Positions 30,082-40,145 of a stretch of 64,000 nt of DNA are shown here, one piece after another (position 1 is the first letter of the stretch; each line of letters starts with the position of its first letter). Both the position numbers and the translations under genes were made by a program. Source of the stretch: Hyparrhenia diplandra (Eukaryota > Streptophyta > Magnoliopsida > Poales > Poaceae). The notes under the pieces are model-generated. The model ran no database searches. It saw only the letters and a list, made by a program, of their open reading frames with translations, and was not told where the DNA came from. The stretch is from assembly GCA_015847255.1 (NCBI GenBank), contig JADLZK010010182.1:87827-151826 (forward strand), in the 5' to 3' direction.

Positions 30082-31418
30082 TGTTGACGGTAACCAACTA
30101 CAGATCAAACACCGTCAACATACACCAAAACAACCTAGAAATAGGGGTTACAAACTAACAAATTCCATAGTTTTTGTGTATATTTGGTTCTTGCAGGTAC
30201 AAGACAAGACATGTGCACTTTGGGGCAAAATACAAGGAAAAAGAATAATAATTCAATAAATAGAAAAAGGCCCAAAGGTGACAAATGGCAAGACCAAGCC
30301 AACCCACCTCGGTCGGGCTACAAAGTCAGGTTTTCCACACCAACACCAGGCCCAAGATGACGAATAAGGACAACACGCCAAAGCTGGGCCGGATCAGGCC
30401 CGACCAAGGTGCGGCCGCACCTTATCCTTCTGGCCGGTGGGGCCAGGTCTTCGCGTGGCGGTTCCATTACTCCGAGGAACGTCGGTGGCGCCGTGGACCA
30501 GGTTCAGTGAACCTCCAAACCACCTATTCCTGGTCGGTTTGGCCATAATGGGGGTGGAGGACATTTTCCAAAGACCCCCCTACACTCAAACTATAAAAGG
30601 AGGCCTTCTACCTCTCCCTCAAGCATCACTACAAGGAGAATTCAGCACACTTGAGCAAGAGAGTAGACTAGTCTTCTTTTCTTCTTCCAATTCTAGAGAG
30701 TGAGAGAGGGAAAAGCTAGAAGGAAACTTTGCTCCTTCTACTCGGAGTTGTCGGAGTGCCCTCGGTGATCCGCGGTTCCTAGGAGGTCGGAGTGCTGGAC
30801 TTGTCGGTACCACGACGCTTGTACCTCTACAAGCTTCTTACATCTTGGTGAGCAAGCTTGTGATTATCTTTCGGCTTATTGTCTTTTCAAACATATTATC
30901 TTAAGTTGTTATAATCTTGCGGGATCGGTAGATTGTCTCGTAAGAGCGTTAGTTCTTGGTGAAGGAACTCTTTGACCGGGGAACCTTGGCCAACATCAAG
31001 AGTCGTGACCAATAGTGCAAACATGGTGTTTGGACTAGCGTTCACCTACCTTTTTGCGGCACCCCACGGTCGTGAGGGTAGGCGGCAGGGTCGTGACAGC
31101 CTTGTCCGTCCCTTGTAATCCCTCCACGTTTGGGTGTGACGTAGAGCTAATTGCCAGACTCTGCCCGGTTTGGGCGAGGGCCGGTGCCCGAAGTAAGGAG
31201 ATAACAACGCGAGAAATCCCTGTCTAGAAATCTAAGCCCATAGAGATACCTCATTACTCATAGAACCTAACCTTGCCTTGGTAGACACAGGCCAGAAAGC
31301 CCTCTACACAACCGTCCTTGTGAATTATACGATACCCTGTTTATCACCGGGTGAAGTGCTACAACGGTATTTCTCGTGCTCTTGCGGACTTTGTTGCTTT
31401 CGCTAAGAAACACCAACA
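30082..31418 (+). repeat. 5' LTR of Athila-1
   Basis: It starts TGTTGACGGT and ends AACACCAACA, 1337 bp. The first ten bases pair perfectly with ACCGTCAACA at 30111-30120. TATA box TATAAAA at 30592-30598. The module CCCCACGG...CCACGTTTGGGTGTGACGTAG at 31062-31145 is shared with other Athila LTRs here. Confidence 0.85.
30592..30598 (+). promoter_or_regulatory. TATA box of the Athila-1 LTR
   Basis: AAACTATAAAAGGAGG, about 510 bp into the LTR, followed by a pyrimidine-rich leader with many CTC/TCT steps. Confidence 0.7.
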
Positions 31419-31426
31419 AGCATTTC

Positions 31427-31446
31427 TGGCACCGTTGGCGGGGACG
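31427..31446 (+). other. Primer-binding site of Athila-1
   Basis: TGGCACCGTTGGCGGGGACG, eight bases after the LTR, is a variant of TGGCGCCGTTGCCGGGGAAC, which complements the 3' end of tRNA-Asp. Confidence 0.7.
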
Positions 31447-31535
31447 GTTGTCGTAGTTGTATTTCGAACCTAGTCGACCCGTGTGTCTAGATTATCTCCT
31501 ATAAAGAAAAAAACCCAAAAAACAGCTCCTTACCC

Positions 31536-32411
31536 ATGGAGCAACCCACCTTACAAATCATATCCGCTCCTAAGGGCGAGCTCGTAGAACCACGCCGATC
31601 TATGAAGCCAATCACAGCTTCAGATTATGAGCTCCGCCCTGGCTTCATAGCCATGGTTCAGGCCCGAGCCTTTTCAGGCTCGGAATATGAAAACCCATAT
31701 CATCACCTACGGGAGTTTGAGCAGCTCTGTGGATGCCTGACTATTGCGGGCATGACACACGACACATTGCGGTGGAAGTTGTTTCCGTTCTCTCTCACTG
31801 TGAGGGCGACTCAATGGTACGCCCACAACGTAGGGTTGGTAAATGGAGACTGGGAAGAATTGCGACATAGGTTTTGCCTCGCATTCTATCCTTTATCTAG
31901 AATCGCAGCCCTACGATAAGAGATCCACAACTTCCAACAAAAAGAGGGTGAAACCATAGGTGCAGCCTGGGACCATTTTACCATTCTTACCAGATCCGGC
32001 CCAGATTTGTCCATCCCGAGCTACGTGCTTTTACAGTATTTCTGGTTAGGCTTGGATAGAGCAACTGCCCTACTGCTTGACTTAGCTGCCGGAGGGTCAT
32101 TTGCACATAAAACCACAGCGGAAGGAGAAGCTCTCCTAAACCGTTTTCTTGAGAATACTCCCCCGCTAGAACCCATCCGAGTAGAACCCAAGCAGAAACA
32201 AGAGGAAGTCTCTTCGGCTACTGCCGAACCCGACACATCTTTAGAGAGACCCTCGCCTGAACCAGAACCAAAGGAGACCGCATGGTCGGATCTCCCGTTC
32301 TTCGAGGACGGCCCTACTGAACAATTCGGTAATACCTCGAATTACGAACAATGGAAGAAACCACCAGTCCCAGTTGGCCCTGAACCACCCCTGGACGAAC
32401 TCTTTCTCTAG
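31536..32411 (+). pseudogene. gag: Athila-1 gag with one in-frame stop
   Basis: ATG at 31536 (MEQPTLQIISAPKGELVEPR). The gag core has YELRPGFIAMVQARAFSG, HHLREFEQLCGC, RWKLFPFSLTVRATQWYAHN and, after the single in-frame stop at 31917-31919, GETIGAAWDHFTILTRSGPD and GLDRATALLLDLAAGGSFAH. The two halves are in the same frame, so one base change would account for the break. The C terminus is acidic and Pro/Glu rich (PSPEPEPKETAW). No zinc knuckle is seen. Athila-2 carries a closely similar gag. Confidence 0.87.
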
Positions 32412-32438
32412 GAGTCTATTAAGGAGCTAACCGCTATA

Positions 32439-32877
32439 ATGAGCACGGAATGGTTACAGGAGGAAGGGACCTCTTTCGAAGAAATTCGATTGAACCATCC
32501 CTCTACGCCTATCCGTTGCAAATATCAAGGGGACGTAGTGGAGGTCATGTATAACTCTGTTGTGGCCATAAACATCATGTCCAAATCCTTTGCACAAAAA
32601 TATGACAAGGAAGCACCTAGAACCCACGCAGCACGGACTTTGCGCATAGCGCCCCGAACCATCATAAAATGTCGTGAGGTTATACACGACCACATTCTTC
32701 TTCATAGGAATGTCAAACTTTCTTTGGATTTTCATATTTTTTGATATCCAAGACTTTGACATCCTAATCGGGCATCCCTTGGAAAAGATTCTTGATCTAC
32801 CAGAATCCGGGGATTTAGATGTCAAACTGGGGGGAAAATCGTTGTCCATACCAGTTACTCGAGCCAAAACTTGGTAA
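32439..32877 (+). pseudogene. Athila-1 protease-like region lacking the catalytic Asp
   Basis: It begins MSTEWLQEEGTSFEE. The place of the retropepsin active site is VEVMYNSVVAINIMSKSFA: the D-T/S-G motif is absent, with Asn-Ser at the expected site. LSLDFHIF is followed by a frameshift near 32744 into DIQDFDILIGHPLEKIL, the second conserved protease strand. Athila-2 has the same Asn-Ser at this site (YNSSAGINIISK), so the loss may predate both copies. Confidence 0.75.
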
Positions 32878-35800
32878 CGGACTCCCTCCATGAGTATGAC
32901 ACGCCCGAGGAGGTAATGGGAGTCATGCTATATGAAAACCCTAAGACAGACCTAGAACTCGATGCCCAATTCTTCATAGAAGAAGAGGACGACTCCGGGG
33001 AAACCATAGAGCTTCCCCAAGAGGAAGAGCTGACTCGGCCTCCAGTTGAGCTTAAACCCCTGCCCCCTGGCCTAAGCTATGTCTTCCTAAACGGTGACAC
33101 ACAAACTCCAGTTATCATTAGTGATAAACTTAGTGACCAGGAGACGACCCAACTCATAGCCGTTTTAGAGAAGCATAGATCGGTCTTTGGGTATTCCTTA
33201 CAAGATCTAAAAGGGGTAAGCCCAACACTCTGCACACATCACATACCTATTGACCCTTCCAGTACCCCATCACGCGAACCCCAAAGAAGGCTCAATAACA
33301 CGATGCGTGAAGTCGTGAAGAAGGAAGTTCTCAAACTTCTTCACGCCGGGATAATTTATCCTGTACCACATAGCGATTGGGTTAGCCCGGTCCAAGTGGT
33401 CCCTAAAAAGGGAGGAATGACGGTCGTTGAGAACTCTAAGAACGAGCTCATTCCGCAAAGACAAGTCATAGGGTGGAGAATGTACATTGACTATAGAAAA
33501 CTTAACAAGGCAACTAAGAAAGATCACTTCCCGCTTCCATTCATCGACGAGATGTTGGAACGGTTAGCGAAACACTCTTTCTTACGTTTTCCTTGACGGG
33601 TATTCCAGGTACCACCAGATCCTGATCCACCCTGATGACCAGAGCAAGACCACCTTCACATGCCCATACGGAACCTATGCCTACCGTAGAATGTCATTTG
33701 GGCTGTGTAATGCACCTACTTCTTTTCAGCGGTGTATGATGTCTATTTTCTCAGACATGATTGAAGAGATCATGGAAGTCTTCATGGACGATTTCTCAGT
33801 CTATGGTAAGACTTTCGACAGTTGTCTGAAGAACTTAGACAAGGTCTTGCAACGATGCCAAGGAAAGGACCTGGTACTTAACTGGGAAAAGTGCCATTTC
33901 ATGGTCCGAGAAGGCATCGTCCTTAGACACCTAGTGTCCGAGAGGGGGATCGAGGTAGACAGAGCTAAGATAGACGTTATCGAAAAGCTACCTCCCCTAG
34001 TGAATGTCAAAGGGATCCGCAGTTTCCTAGGTCATGCGGGGTTCTACAGTAGGTTCATCAAAGATTTTTCACAAATCTCTAGACCCCTCACGAACCTGCT
34101 AGCCAAGGATGCACCTTTCGACTTCACAGATGAGTGCATGCACGCTTTCAAAACCCTTAAGAAAGCACTCATCTCGGCTTCGATCATTCAACCCCCGGAT
34201 TGGTCGTTGCCGTTTGAAATCATGTGCGATGCTAGCGACTATGCCGTTGGTGCGATCTTAGGCCAAACCAAAGACAAGAAGCAGCATGCAATCGCATATG
34301 CTAGCAAGACTCTAACAGGAGCCCAGCTTAACTACGCCACCACAGAAAAAGAGCTCCTTGCATTAGTCTTCTCTATCGAGAAATTTCGCTCTTACTTAGT
34401 GGGTGCAAAGATAATTGTTTATACCAATCACGCTGCTCTTAAGTATCTGCTCACTAAAAAAGACGTGAAACCTCGATTGATCCGCTGGATTCTTTTACTC
34501 CAAAAATTCGATCTCGAAATAAAAGATAAAAAGGGAGTAGAGAATACCGTTGCAGATCATTTGTCGCGTATGCAGGTCACTAACATGCAGGAACCTCCTA
34601 TCAATGACTACATGCGCGACGACATGCTACTAAAGGTGTCGGACTCCAATCCATGGTATGCAAACATTGTCAACTTTATGGTTGCAGGATATGTACCACC
34701 TGGAGAGGACAAGCGGAAGCTGCAAGTAGAAAGCCGACGACACCTTTGGGATGAACTGTACCTGTACAGAGTATGTGGTGATGGCTTGCTGAGAAGATGC
34801 GTACCAAGGGAAGAGGGGATGCAAATCATTGAAAAATGTCATGCATCACCCTATGTCGGCCACACTGGAGTATTCCATACACAAGCCAAAATCTGGCAGT
34901 GCGGATTCTATTGGCCGACCATGTACGAAGACACAAGAGAATTCATCAGAAGATGCTCAAGCTGCCAAAAAACGGGAAATATCACTGCTCGTGATGCAAT
35001 GCCCCTGCACTACAACCTTCAAATAGAAATATTTGATGTGTGGGGCATTGATTACATGGGACCATTCCCTACGTCCCATGGTTGCGAGTACATCTTGGTG
35101 GCAGTGGATTATGTGTCAAAGTGGGTAGAAGCAATGCCATGCAGAGCTGCTGACGCCAAACATGCACGAAAAATGTTTCACGAAGTGATCTTCCCCCGTT
35201 TCGTAACACCACGCATGGTGATAAGTGACGGAGGATCACACTTCATGGACAAATCATTGAGGGCATTCCTGAGGGAACTGGGCGCCAAGCACAACATTGC
35301 TACCCCGTACCATCCGCAAACCAGCGGGCAAGCCGAAACCTCAAACAAATAGATCAAGAACATACCCGTAAGACGGTCAACGAGATGGGGAAATTTGGAA
35401 GAACAAGCCGCCTCGATGCTCTCACGGGCATACCGGACAGCATACAAAGCCCCCATCGGCATGTCACCTTATCACTGGTATATGGCAAAACCTGCCGCTT
35501 ACCAGTTGAACTGGAACATCGAGCTCACTGGGCCATCAAAAAGTGGAACATGGACGTCAAACTCGCCGGAAAGAATCGACAAAGACAAATCTCTGAACTT
35601 GAAGAATGGCGAGAGAAGGCGTACCACAGTGCAAAGCTCTACAAAGAGCGCACAAAAAGATGGCATGATTAGCGCATCAAGATAAAGGAATTCACCACGG
35701 GCGATAAGGTACTCCTATTCAACTCCCGGGTGAAATTATTCGGCGAAGGAAAGCTGAGGAGCAAATGGAAAGGACCGTACACCATCATCAACACTTCGCC

Positions 35801-35900
35801 ACATGGCGCGATCACAATCCAAGATGACGCAGGTACGATTCAAAAGGTAAACGGTCAACGCCTCAAACTTTTCTTTGAGCCATTGCCTGATCTTAACTAA
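32871..35900 (+). pseudogene. pol: Athila-1 RT, RNase H and integrase, frameshifted
   Basis: RT starts in the first stretch (KLLHAGIIYPVPHSDWVSPV, IDYRKLNKATKKDHFPLPFI), breaks at about 33590, and continues with MSFGLCNAPTSFQRCMMSIF and the catalytic box EVFMDDFSVYG (both Asp kept). RNase H: FEIMCDASDYAVGAILGQ, TTEKELLALVFSIEKFRSYL, VYTNHAALKYLL (Asn where Asp is usual) and VADHLSRM. Integrase: GFYWPTMYEDTREFIRRC, the zinc pair CSSCQ, FDVWGIDYMGPFP, VISDGGSHF and YHPQTSGQAETSNK, then an in-frame stop at 35350 and mixed frames to KLRSKWKGPYTII near 35780. The set is Athila-like and has no chromodomain. Confidence 0.88.
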
Positions 35901-36359
35901 GAGCTTGATAGAATAGATTTATGCTTTGAAAATAGTTAAATGATAATCGGCATACAAAAAAAAACTTATGAGGTCATGTTTATACTGTTTTACCTTTTTG
36001 CCCTCACTAGTTTATGCTGATTAGTGCTTGCTTAATTATTTTATTATTTTGCACAAATCATTTTCTATTTTTTAAGTTGAAATCAAAAAGAAATCAAACC
36101 TGCGATTGGGAATCTGGGGTTTGAGCTCGCGCGGCAAACAGCAGGGTTCGAAATTTGAAAACCAAATAGGAACGTGGCTGAAAACTCGACCAGGGGGCAC
36201 ACCAAGGGGGTGTGCCCGCACCCTGGGGTGCGCCCGCACCCTGGCTGGCTCCTCTGGCACCCAAACTTCGCCCTGAGCCTTTACCCTGCAAATGAATAGC
36301 ATTCATGCTGTTTGCTCTGGCGATTTGATTCGTGTCAAGGCAGAGGGTGAGCCTTGTCC

Positions 36360-36367
36360 TATAAATA
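36360..36367 (+). promoter_or_regulatory. Internal TATA box before the Athila-1 3' gene
   Basis: GTCCTATAAATACCACCCC lies about 107 bp before ATG 36474, followed by a pyrimidine-rich leader (CTCACCTCTCCTCTCCTCAC). It is far from either LTR. Confidence 0.55.
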
Positions 36368-36473
36368 CCACCCCTCACCTCTCCTCTCCTCACACAATCA
36401 TCTTCTTGCTCTCACCACTCCCCAATCCTCTACTACTCTCAACCAACCAGCACTCTCCCAAAACCCCAACGCC

Positions 36474-37053
36474 ATGGCTCTTGTGCCATTCAACAAGGAG
36501 AAGGCAATTGGTTTTGCTAAGGAGTATCTTGAGAGAGAGAGAGAGAGAGAGAACTCCCAAAAGAGCTCTTGCCATCATCCCCTCCTCAAGTGAGTCCCCA
36601 CTCAAGAAGAAGATGGCATCAAAGGCGAAGAGCGCTGCCCCCATGGGCAGCCAAGGAGAGAAAAGAGCCTATACTAATCTTCCACCTAAAAATCCTTCCA
36701 ACTACTCCCGTAGTTCCGGCTCATGCTTCCCCTACACATTAGAGCAAATGCCAAACGGAGAGTGGAAGAAGAGGGTTCCTAAGCCACAAATCAGAGGGCA
36801 ACCAGCAGGCTTCTTCGACGATGATGAAATAGTTCCTAAGGAGGGACTCACAGCTAGAAGCCTAAGCAAAAAGATCCAAGAGCTCTCTGATTTTGTCCAA
36901 GTTCTCTTAGGCAGATTAGCTGAAAGACATAGCGCTAATATTTGCCTTAAGAGAGAGTTAGCGGATCTCCACTGTAGCACTCACGAGGAGGTGAGAGATG
37001 CCGCTAAGGACATGGGGGTAGAGCGCTTAGTAGACCTCGCTGATCCATACTAA
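36474..37053 (+). pseudogene. 3' gene of Athila-1 (function unknown), frame shifted in a GA run
   Basis: ATG at 36474 reads MALVPFNKEKAIGFAKEYLE and enters a (GA)11 run (36531-36552). There the frame ends soon after, while the next frame continues with TPKRALAIIPSS, MASKAKSAAPMGSQGEKRAY (ATG 36613), SCFPYTLEQMPNGEWKKRVP and SKKIQELSDFVQVLLGRLAE, to the stop at 37053. A length change of the microsatellite would account for the split. It lies where Athila elements carry a third, env-like gene, but no signal peptide or membrane segment is seen, so env is not supported. Family not recognised; the C terminus is helical and charged. Confidence 0.5.
36531..36552 (+). repeat. (GA)11 microsatellite inside the 3' gene
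   Basis: Pure GA run encoding Arg-Glu repeats. The two halves of the gene are in different frames on either side. Confidence 0.9.
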
Positions 37054-37490
37054 AAAGCACTTCTACCTCCCCCGAATAAGTAGGCGCGCACAACTTTACA
37101 TTTTAGCATTTCCCTTTCCAATCATTTTGTATTTCCTTCAAGTGTGCACCTCCATTTGTATTTTGAATTATTTATGAATTCAATAAAGCTTGTCTTTGGA
37201 ATATTGTGTATGTCTCCACTTGTTTTTGTCTTGTGCAAAAAGAAAATAAAATAGGTACAAAAACAAGTGTGGGGGAGGCAATCATCTCTCACAAGTCAAG
37301 GTACGCAATGTATAAATTCAAATTTTTGATTTGTGGCATACTTTCTCCTCCTCCTATGGTTAAACATGATGCTAAACCTGAACCAAAGTTGGCAAAACTC
37401 CATCTCTAGTCTACCAATTGATTCATGGCATGCATACACTTTATTCCTCGCCAAAAACCATACTTTGATGAGCAACTACCTGTTAGGGAC
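37054..37490 (+). other. Athila-1 3' untranslated part, left of the Athila-2 insertion
   Basis: It contains AATAAAG near 37180 and the run GTGTGGGGGAGGCAATC, as seen after the last gene in Athila elements. It ends with the duplicated target GGGAC (37486-37490). Confidence 0.6.
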
Positions 37491-38766
37491 TGTTGACACC
37501 TGCTATAGCATAATATTAATAGTCAACTAAACATGAAATAAGGGCATAAAATGAATATCAACATAAGTCTAGGGGCTTTACTAACATAATTCCACGAGCT
37601 TTGGTGATTTATATCTTTTCAGGGACTTAACAGATAAATGCAGAGAAGAATGGAGAAAGTTCCGGAATATACATCTCATACGATGACAAGACTTGACCGT
37701 GAAGTAACTCAACCCAAAATGTGGACTAAAACACTCTAGAAGGTACCAGAAGACACCAGAAGAAATGAGAGGCCGAGAGGGTTCTACCCACTGGCGGCCG
37801 GCCTATTTTGCCCTTTCGACCGCCAGGCTACAGTAGCCAATCAGCTTCATCTTTCTAGGTCGGTTTGTAACCGACCTTGAGGTTGTATCTACACCGTTAT
37901 TGAAGGTCGGTTTGATCCAATGGTCATCGTTCATCGCCAAGGACTATATAAGCAGCCCCAGGGTCAACCCCAAGGCTTATCTCTCTCATTATCTTTCATT
38001 AGTTATCTACAGAGCAAAAGTTAGGGTTTCAATTAGAAGAGGGATCCCTCTAGTTGTCTAGTTGTCTAGTTCATCTAGTTCATCTAGTTCAACTAGTTCA
38101 TCTAGTTGTAATTAGATCAAGGAGAGAGAAGAGGAGAGAGTTGAAGAGCCGGACTTGTCGGATCTTCATCAACATTGTAATCTTTAAAAGCAACTAGTTC
38201 GTCTTCAACGAATCTCCGTGTTCTTCATTTATTAATTCTAAGCTCTCTATTTACTTTCATTCAACATTTACTTCTACTTTATTTATTAGATTCCCACTTG
38301 CATCAAGTGCTCTAGTCTTTATAACGCTAGAGTAGTAATTATTAGATTAGGCGTGGTGCTTAGTCTAGTGGTTACCTGGAATTGCACCCAATCCCACGGA
38401 TAGTTTGTGGTAGCCCTGGTGGTGGTGCCACGACGGCCGGCGTATTCCACCACGTTCGGATTGGTGTTTGTAGGACCGTAGTCGGAGCTTCCTAGCCCCC
38501 TTCTCATCCCTTTCCATGGCTAGTGTTCTGATGTCCCATAAGAAATAAATCTTGAAGTATCTTTGATTCCTAGATCTATTAGAGAAGCCTTAGAAACTTT
38601 CTCTCTCTCCCCACAACCCCATAGTTATCCTTGGACAACTTATTATCTTGATTAGTGCACTTCACGTTCCCCGTGGAAATCGATACCTTGGAATACTCCC
38701 GGGTGAAAGCTACATCGGTATCCGTGCACTTGCGGATTTTTCTATGTGCGTTAATTTATACCAACA
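37491..38766 (+). repeat. 5' LTR of Athila-2
   Basis: It starts TGTTGACACC and ends TTATACCAACA. TATATAA at 37945-37951 is preceded by GATCCAATGG. It has a TCTAGTTGTCTAGTTCATC short-repeat tract near 38050-38105. Against the 3' LTR it differs at ACCAGAAGACACCAGAAG (ACCGTAAGACACCGTAAG in the other). Confidence 0.93.
37945..37951 (+). promoter_or_regulatory. TATA box of the Athila-2 5' LTR
   Basis: GGACTATATAAGCAGCC, preceded by a CCAAT-type element. The same block is at 54752-54758 in the 3' LTR. Confidence 0.75.
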
Positions 38767-38773
38767 AGCTTTC

Positions 38774-38793
38774 TGGCGCCGTTGCCGGGGAAC
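38774..38793 (+). other. Primer-binding site of Athila-2
   Basis: TGGCGCCGTTGCCGGGGAAC, seven bases after the LTR, is an unaltered complement of the tRNA-Asp 3' end as known for Athila elements. Confidence 0.85.
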
Positions 38794-38819
38794 GGTAGCT
38801 GTGCTAATCTCGAACCAAG

Positions 38820-40145
38820 TTGTCCTTTTACTTTTTCCCTTTTTACCACTATCCCTTCCACATGGATTTCACTCCAATATATAAATTCTTTGCTCCAAAG
38901 GGCGACTTGTTGGAGCCTCCACCATCATCGCACCCCATTCTTACAGATGGCTATGAGCTTCGCCCTGCTCTAATAGCCAAAGTGCAAGAGCAATCCTTCT
39001 CTGGTTTAGTAGATGAAGATCCATACGCACACCTTAAAGAATTTGAGCAGTTGTGTTCTTGTCGGGGTATTCCTGGCATGACACAAGAGACCATTAAATG
39101 GAAGTTATTTCCGTTCTCCCTTAAGGGAAGAGCGAAAAAGTGGTATGCTCATTCTGTAAGAAGCGTAAATGGAAATTGGGATGAACTTCTAGAAAAATTT
39201 TGTCGTGCTTTCTTCTCACTTTATAAAATTGCAGACCTTAGACTTGAAGTGCTTACATTTAAACAAAAAGAGAAGGAGACTCTAGGAGCAGCCTGGGCTA
39301 GATTCACAAGCCTTACCAATTCCGGCCCAAACCTTTCCTTGCCAGACCATGTCCTGTACTATCATTTTTACCTCGGCCTTAATAAGGAAGCTGCTCTGCA
39401 TCTAGACATTGCTTCAGGAGGTTCATTCTCACATAAAATTGCTAGTGAGGGAAAAGCCATTCTTGAGAGAATCCTTGAAAACACCCCATACACTGGCATC
39501 TATGATGAATTCCCTGAAGAAGAAGTCAAGCCAAGCCCTGAACCAATAGAGGAGGAAAATGCAACCAAATTGGAACTTCCAGTTGATTCTTCTCATATTT
39601 TGGTTGTTGAAACACCTCCTGATAAGGGAACACAAAGACAAGTAGAGGATGATGAACCATCACCTTTAGAACTTCCCTTTGAATTCGAGGAAGATATCTT
39701 TGAAGATTATGGAAACACCTCGAATTTTCCTATCCAAGCAAGACCTCTAGTAAAGACCACTCCACATAATCAACTAGAAGAATCTATTAGCATAGAACAC
39801 CTCAAAAGCCTTTCAGCAATTATGATTTATGAATGGCTAACCGAAGCGGAGTTATCACACGAGGTTGCTCGAGTCACCTCCCCTTCAACCATTCTTCTAT
39901 GCCAAATTAGAGGGTCTGCTAGAAAAGTTCACTACAATTCTTCTGCCGGGATAAACATTATTTCAAAAGAGTTAGCTGATATTCTTTATCCCGACACGTC
40001 CTTAACTCCATCACAAAAACTTTTACAAGGTCCATCAGGATTTATTCTTGAAAGCCATGGAGTTTAAAGGGCTATTCCTGTTAGAATCAACAACTCTGAG
40101 TTATGCTTAGATTTTCATATTTATGACATCTCAGAAGTTAATCTC
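38820..40145 (+). pseudogene. gag: Athila-2 gag and protease-like region, one in-frame stop
   Basis: A long frame with YELRPALIAKVQEQSFSG, HLKEFEQLCSCRGIPGM, KWKLFPFSLKGRAKKWYAHS and GAAWARFTSLTNSGPNLSL, followed by an acidic linker. The start is probably ATG 38862 (MDFTPIYKFFAPKGDLLEPP), which aligns with the Athila-1 gag start. The protease-like part has VHYNSSAGINIISKELADIL with Asn-Ser where an active retropepsin has Asp-Thr/Ser-Gly. The frame stops at 40065-40067, but the same frame continues with LCLDFHIYDISEVNLLIGRP into the pol region, so this was one gag-pol frame. Confidence 0.85.

Noticed and set aside
36474..37053. Env-like glycoprotein in Athila-1
   Set aside because: The position fits, but no signal peptide, membrane segment or cysteine pattern is visible.
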